Both the position numbers and the translations under genes were made by a program. 64,000 nucleotides of DNA from Zobellia galactanivorans (GTDB lineage: Bacteria > Bacteroidota > Bacteroidia > Flavobacteriales > Flavobacteriaceae), in the NCBI RefSeq assembly GCF_000973105.1, contig NC_015844.1:3592501-3656500 (forward strand), read 5' to 3'. Below the pieces are notes generated by a model. It was not told the DNA's origin, made no database searches, and saw only the letters and a list, made by a program, of their open reading frames with translations. Below, piece after piece: positions 60,304 through 64,000 of the stretch (its first letter is position 1; each line of letters begins with the position of its first letter).

Positions 60304-61444
60304 CTTTGTGTATTTCTTTATCTAAATAATGTTCTAGTTTATCCATATCGACATCAACGCCTAGACCGGGAGTGCATGGTACTTCCAAATGGCCGTTTTC
60401 TAATTTGATCTTATGAAGCGTGACCTCGTCGCGCAGGGCGTTTTCGGTTCTGTCAAGTTCCATGGTGGGCAAATCGTTGTACATTCGGCCTGGATTTTTA
60501 TCTAGGTTGGCGACCAAGTGTACGGCGGCACTAATGGCGATCCAAGTGCCCCAAGTATGTGGTACCAGGTCAACGTTATAGGTCTGGGCCAAGGTTGCTA
60601 TTTTCTTGACTTCCGTAAGTCCGCCAGCGGCACAGATGTCGGGTTGGGCAATGTCTACGCAATCTTTATCGAAAAGGCGTTTAAAGCCATATTTTAAATA
60701 CTCACATTCGCCGCCCGATATGGGTATGGTCGTATTTTGCCTTAATCGCTTATAGCCGTCATAATCTTCGGGTGATACGGGTTCTTCAAACCACGAAATA
60801 TCAAATTTCTCGGCTTTTCTGGCCAGTTCGATGGCTTCTTTATAGCAATAGGCGTGGTTGGAATCGATCATTAGTCGCATATCGGGACCAATGGCCTTGC
60901 GGATCGCGGCAATATATTTTAGGTCTTGCTCTATGCCTAGGCCTACTTTCATTTTCGTGGCCTTGAACCCTTGGGATTTATACAATAGTGCTTCTTCGAC
61001 CAATAGCTCTTCAAGGTTTTCGGTTCGGGTAAAATAGAGTCCCGTAGCGTAGGGTTCTATGATCGGATTTTTAACCCCGCCCAAAAGGACGGATACCGGT
61101 AGATTCAATAATTTACCCTTGATATCCCACAAGGCTACATCAATGGCACTGATGGCGGCTTGAAGCACACCGCTTCTCGCGTAATCCATAGACCTTCTGT
61201 ACATTTCCTGCCACAAGACCTCATGTCCTATAGCTTCCTTTCCCAGTAGGAAGGGGGTAAAGAAATCAATTCCCGATTTAATGACCGCGGCAGGTCCGTA
61301 GCCTTCTCCCCATCCATAGGTGCCATCATCCAAGGTAATCTTCACGATACATATTTTTCGAGTGTCGTACTGCCATTGCGAAAAATAGAAAGGCGTGTCT
61401 AGTTTATGGCTGATGACATAGGGTTCTATCTTTTTAATTTTCAT
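60278..61444 (-). CDS. Enolase-superfamily 3,6-anhydro-D-galactonate cycloisomerase
   Basis: A 388-residue mandelate racemase/muconate-lactonising enzyme. Metal ligands are Asp194 (MIDSNHAY), Glu220 (WFEEP) and Glu246 (GGECE). The K-x-K bases are Lys164 and Lys166 (TKMKVGLG), and the Asp269/His296 dyad (AQPDI, PHTWG) serves as the other base. These positions differ by at most one from mandelate racemase. In this pathway it opens the 3,6-anhydro ring of anhydrogalactonate to give 2-keto-3-deoxygalactonate (DauB role). It starts 35 bases after the permease gene. All catalytic residues are intact. Confidence 0.85.
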   Translation of the reverse strand: MKIKKIEPYVISHKLDTPFYFSQWQYDTRKICIVKITLDDGTYGWGEGYGPAAVIKSGIDFFTPFLLGKEAIGHEVLWQEMYRRSMDYARSGVLQAAISAIDVALWDIKGKLLNLPVSVLLGGVKNPIIEPYATGLYFTRTENLEELLVEEALLYKSQGFKATKMKVGLGIEQDLKYIAAIRKAIGPDMRLMIDSNHAYCYKEAIELARKAEKFDISWFEEPVSPEDYDGYKRLRQNTTIPISGGECEYLKYGFKRLFDKDCVDIAQPDICAAGGLTEVKKIATLAQTYNVDLVPHTWGTWIAISAAVHLVANLDKNPGRMYNDLPTMELDRTENALRDEVTLHKIKLENGHLEVPCTPGLGVDVDMDKLEHYLDKEIHKDGATKIRS

Positions 61445-61479
61445 AATTTAAAAGGCTTATAGTTAATGAAATGGTTGGT

Positions 61480-62487
61480 TTAATAGTTGGCATAACCTAA
61501 GATACATATGGCAACGATGAGAACGGTAAGACCGCCCAATAAAACTTTGAAGGGCCTGTCCGCGTTTTTCCATTCACCTTCCCTATAGCCCCAAATATTG
61601 CTGATGATCAAGGCCAGTCCCAAAAGAATCGGCCATCCTACCACGGGACCCAGGTTTCCCATTAGGGCGGCACCTTGTCCGTATACACCTAGGGCGGCGA
61701 ACCAGAAAATGCCCGCTAAAATTGCCCAGCCAAGGGCTTTACGCTTGTTGGGCACGCGATAGGCATTCCACGATTTATTCTTGATAAATAGATAGAGTGC
61801 ATACCCGCCGTTCATCGCAAAGGCCCCTAAGAGCACGACGACCCATGAGGCCAAGCTCGCATTTTGGGCATCTACCCCATATTGGGTTACGGCAACACTG
61901 GCTACCGGTGCGGCATTGGAAAAACCAATATTCAAAAATGCGGAAAGCACCCCTGATGCAACGGCGATCAGTACTCCCAGTTTTATAGATTTACTTGTAG
62001 TGGAGGAATTGCTGTGGAGCTTGTCCCGTTGTACCCCGGCCACTGCCGTAATGGCCACTCCCACAAGAAGAAGGGCTACGCCCAACATGATTATGGGAAA
62101 GGAAGGCTGTTCAAATGCGCCTTCAATCTGAAAAAGCGGAATGATCGAACCCACCGATGCGGCAAGGCCCATTACAATACCGTATGTTATGGATATACCG
62201 GTTTTTTCCACACTTACGCCAAAGAGAATGCCGCCGATACCCCAAAGAAAACCATAAAATGCGGCCAAGAACAAAGTGTTGCCCTCGGTTTGCGAAATGA
62301 TCTCAAAAAGGTTAGGTATGACTATAAGAGCCCAAAGTATTGGAAATAATATCATAGCCGTAAAGGCGTGAACCAACCACCATGCTTCCCATTTAAGGGG
62401 GGCTATATGCTTCATGCCCAATCCGAAGGTTCCTTGAAAAAAACTCGCGAATACGATTAAAACGATAGCCAAAATATAGGTGTCCAT
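61480..62487 (-). CDS. RhaT-like sugar:proton symporter
   Basis: A 335-residue membrane protein with about ten transmembrane helices, of the L-rhamnose-proton symporter (RhaT) family in the DMT superfamily. The N-terminus DTYILAIVLIVFASFFQGTFGLGMKHIAPLKWEAWWLVHAF is typical, and a second half begins IKLGVLIAVASGVLSAFLNIGFSNAAPV. I choose the ATG at 62487; an upstream ATG adds 23 polar residues that the family lacks. It leads the operon with the anhydrogalactose genes and is likely an inner-membrane importer for a product of the pathway, such as 3,6-anhydro-D-galactose or galactose. Confidence 0.85.
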   Translation of the reverse strand: MDTYILAIVLIVFASFFQGTFGLGMKHIAPLKWEAWWLVHAFTAMILFPILWALIVIPNLFEIISQTEGNTLFLAAFYGFLWGIGGILFGVSVEKTGISITYGIVMGLAASVGSIIPLFQIEGAFEQPSFPIIMLGVALLLVGVAITAVAGVQRDKLHSNSSTTSKSIKLGVLIAVASGVLSAFLNIGFSNAAPVASVAVTQYGVDAQNASLASWVVVLLGAFAMNGGYALYLFIKNKSWNAYRVPNKRKALGWAILAGIFWFAALGVYGQGAALMGNLGPVVGWPILLGLALIISNIWGYREGEWKNADRPFKVLLGGLTVLIVAICILGYANY

Positions 62488-62509
62488 GTATGGTTTTGTT
62501 TGAAGTTTA

Positions 62510-62594
62510 CAAATAAAAAGTGAGGTAGAACGGTTAAAACCTTTTAAGTGATACAAAGAAAAATCAATAAGAAGCAGGTAGATTGGCCAATTTT
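62510..62594 (-). promoter_or_regulatory. Promoter region of the RhaT-anhydrogalactose operon
   Basis: Minus strand TTTATTTG (62517-62510) is the same -7-like box as at 47151 and 53131, 23 bases before the ATG. A diverged AATTGGCC (62590-62583) lies further upstream, about 22 bases farther than the AATAGTGCC box of the other two, so the second box is doubtful here. Confidence 0.4.
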
Positions 62595-62622
62595 ACCTTA
62601 GTATAACATTATTTTATCCGTG

Positions 62623-63924
62623 TTATAACTCACTCAAATAATATAATGCCAGAACCAATAATCCGCCACTTAGGGCTACTACGCCCGATAACAGGCTGAA
62701 CGATTTTAGCAATCGGGAAACGGAAACGTCGTGGACTTCCTTGAACAGCCAGAAAAAACTGCTGTTTACATGGATGACGCCTAGGGAACCTGCGCCGATA
62801 GCGGCTGCGGTAAAGGTGGGGTGCAATGTTCCGTTGGAAACCAAGGGTGCTACAATGGAGGCCGTGGTTATAAGGGAAACGGTAATGGAACCCGTAACCG
62901 TGGTGAACAATAGGCTCAATAAAAAGGGGATGACAATGCCCATGGCGGCAATATCCCCCATGTCGGAAAACATGGAGCCCACAATTTCGGTGTCTTTTAT
63001 GACCTGGCCAAAGGCACCTCCCGTTCCGGTAATAAGAATGACAATGGCCGATTTCTCTCCCGATGATTGAAAATATGTGTTCAATAGGGTAGAAAAGTTT
63101 TTCCTTGGTAATAAGGGAAGGGCAAACAGAACGCCTATAAGAAGGGCCCATACAGGGTTTTTAATGAAAGATATGATTTCGTTTTCAAAGGGGTAAATAG
63201 TGCCTATGGACATTAAGAACAAGGGAACCAATAAGGCTGCAAACGGAAGGATCCGCTTAGGGCCTTTTAGTATAGCAATCGGAGCGGCTTCCCCTTCGGT
63301 TTGTGAAAGGGTATCAAGACTAAGGTTTTTCTTGTTGAACCGTATAAATACCAAGCCCCCGATAATGGCGGCTATGGCCACGGCAATGTTTATCGGTATC
63401 ATTTCACCGATGTTGATTTCAAGAATGGCGGCCACGGCAAGCGGACCTGGGGTAGGGGGGATTAAAGCATGGGCAACGGTTAGGCTTATGGCCAATGATA
63501 GGCCCAGTGTAAGCACCGAATGGCCCGATTTTTTCGACAGAACGAATATGGTGGGCAGCAAGGTCAGGTAAGCGACATCCATAAAAACGGGGATACCTAT
63601 CAAAAAACCAATAACCGCCATACTTAAGGGGAGGTATTTGGTGCCAAAAAGGCCAATGATACTATTGGCGATTACATCGGCCCCGCCTGTACGTGCGAGA
63701 ATTTCTCCTAATAGCGTGCCGAACAAAATGATCAGTCCGATCCACTTGAGGGTATTTCCGAAACCGCTGAGCAGACTTTCGGTAACGACTTCTACCGAAC
63801 TCCCCGTCGCCAATCCTAAAATAAGGCCGCAAACCAAGAGGGCCGGTATAGGGTGCACCTTAAACACGGTAACGGCAACAATCAGTAAGATGATGCAAAA
63901 AAGTAAGAACAATAAACTGGTCAC
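62623..63924 (-). CDS. GntP-family gluconate/sugar-acid:proton symporter
   Basis: A 433-residue membrane protein with about 12 hydrophobic segments. The N-terminus VTVFKVHPIPALLVCGLILGLATG and GLIILFGTLLGEILARTGGADVIA match GntP permeases, as do HALIPPTPGPLAVAAIL and GTGGAFGQVIKDT. GntP proteins import gluconate and other aldonates. Beside the anhydrogalactose genes it may move a sugar acid of the pathway. The preceding 76 bases to the window edge hold part of its promoter region; no TAnnTTTG is evident there. A separate AraC regulator is expected beyond the edge from memory of the homologous locus. Confidence 0.9.
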   Translation of the reverse strand: MTSLLFLLFCIILLIVAVTVFKVHPIPALLVCGLILGLATGSSVEVVTESLLSGFGNTLKWIGLIILFGTLLGEILARTGGADVIANSIIGLFGTKYLPLSMAVIGFLIGIPVFMDVAYLTLLPTIFVLSKKSGHSVLTLGLSLAISLTVAHALIPPTPGPLAVAAILEINIGEMIPINIAVAIAAIIGGLVFIRFNKKNLSLDTLSQTEGEAAPIAILKGPKRILPFAALLVPLFLMSIGTIYPFENEIISFIKNPVWALLIGVLFALPLLPRKNFSTLLNTYFQSSGEKSAIVILITGTGGAFGQVIKDTEIVGSMFSDMGDIAAMGIVIPFLLSLLFTTVTGSITVSLITTASIVAPLVSNGTLHPTFTAAAIGAGSLGVIHVNSSFFWLFKEVHDVSVSRLLKSFSLLSGVVALSGGLLVLALYYLSEL

Positions 63925-64000
63925 TCGTTCGTATTTAAGTTAGGTCGCTTCTTCTTCGTACGCTCAAAAATAACCTAAAGCCCTTAGGGGGAAGACACGT

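Overview
The window looks like the chromosome of a marine Bacteroidetes, family Flavobacteriaceae. Signs are the Bacteroidetes -7 promoter element (TAnnTTTG) in front of many genes, a SusC/SusD pair, the lipoprotein and DUF families, and a 6S-type RNA between zapA and rny. The sulfatase, GH127, GH129 and 3,6-anhydro-galactose gene order at 41.8-63.9 kb closely matches, from memory, the carrageenan catabolic locus described in Zobellia galactanivorans. Zobellia or a close relative is therefore the best guess. No database search was possible.

Region 1 (1 to about 10.1 kb) is AT-rich accessory DNA. It holds the end of a Bacteroidetes conjugation module: a TraN (DUF4138) C-terminus, a run of small exported proteins of unknown function and a TraJ/TrbL-like membrane protein. 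It also holds a possible MITE-like insertion, an orphan FecR-type anti-sigma regulator whose N-terminal domain is repeated four times, a complete IS3-family element and about 1.1 kb of apparently decayed DNA.

Region 2 (10.1-23.5 kb) is a polysaccharide-utilisation-like locus without any recognisable glycosidase or lyase. A LacI regulator and a ThuA-like protein are divergent from susC, susD, a DUF6807 (PmoA-like) lipoprotein, a Tat-exported Gfo/Idh/MocA oxidoreductase, a lipoprotein Gfo/Idh-like protein, an SDR and a UxuA-type mannonate dehydratase. A near-perfect LacI operator overlaps the predicted -33 element of the susC promoter. The gene content points to uptake and redox processing of a small sugar or uronate.

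Region 3 (23.5-41.8 kb) is housekeeping DNA: DUF4268, a ZIP metal transporter, two rRNA methyltransferases (one RlmD), DUF6048/DUF6452, ornithine aminotransferase, CCC-motif and DUF2752 membrane proteins, an Smr-domain protein, a cysteine desulfurase, a TonB-dependent receptor with an M23 peptidase, a coiled-coil protein with ZapA, 6S RNA and RNase Y.

Region 4 (41.8-63.9 kb) is entirely on the minus strand and matches the carrageenan locus. It has three S1 sulfatases, three GH127 and one GH129 enzyme (predicted 3,6-anhydro-D-galactosidases), a sugar MFS porter, and the anhydrogalactose pathway: dehydrogenase, cycloisomerase, KDGal kinase and KDPGal aldolase. RhaT-like and GntP-like permeases complete it. 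There is no SusCD pair or carrageenase inside. Two of its promoter regions share two sequence boxes at identical spacing, a candidate site for a common activator.
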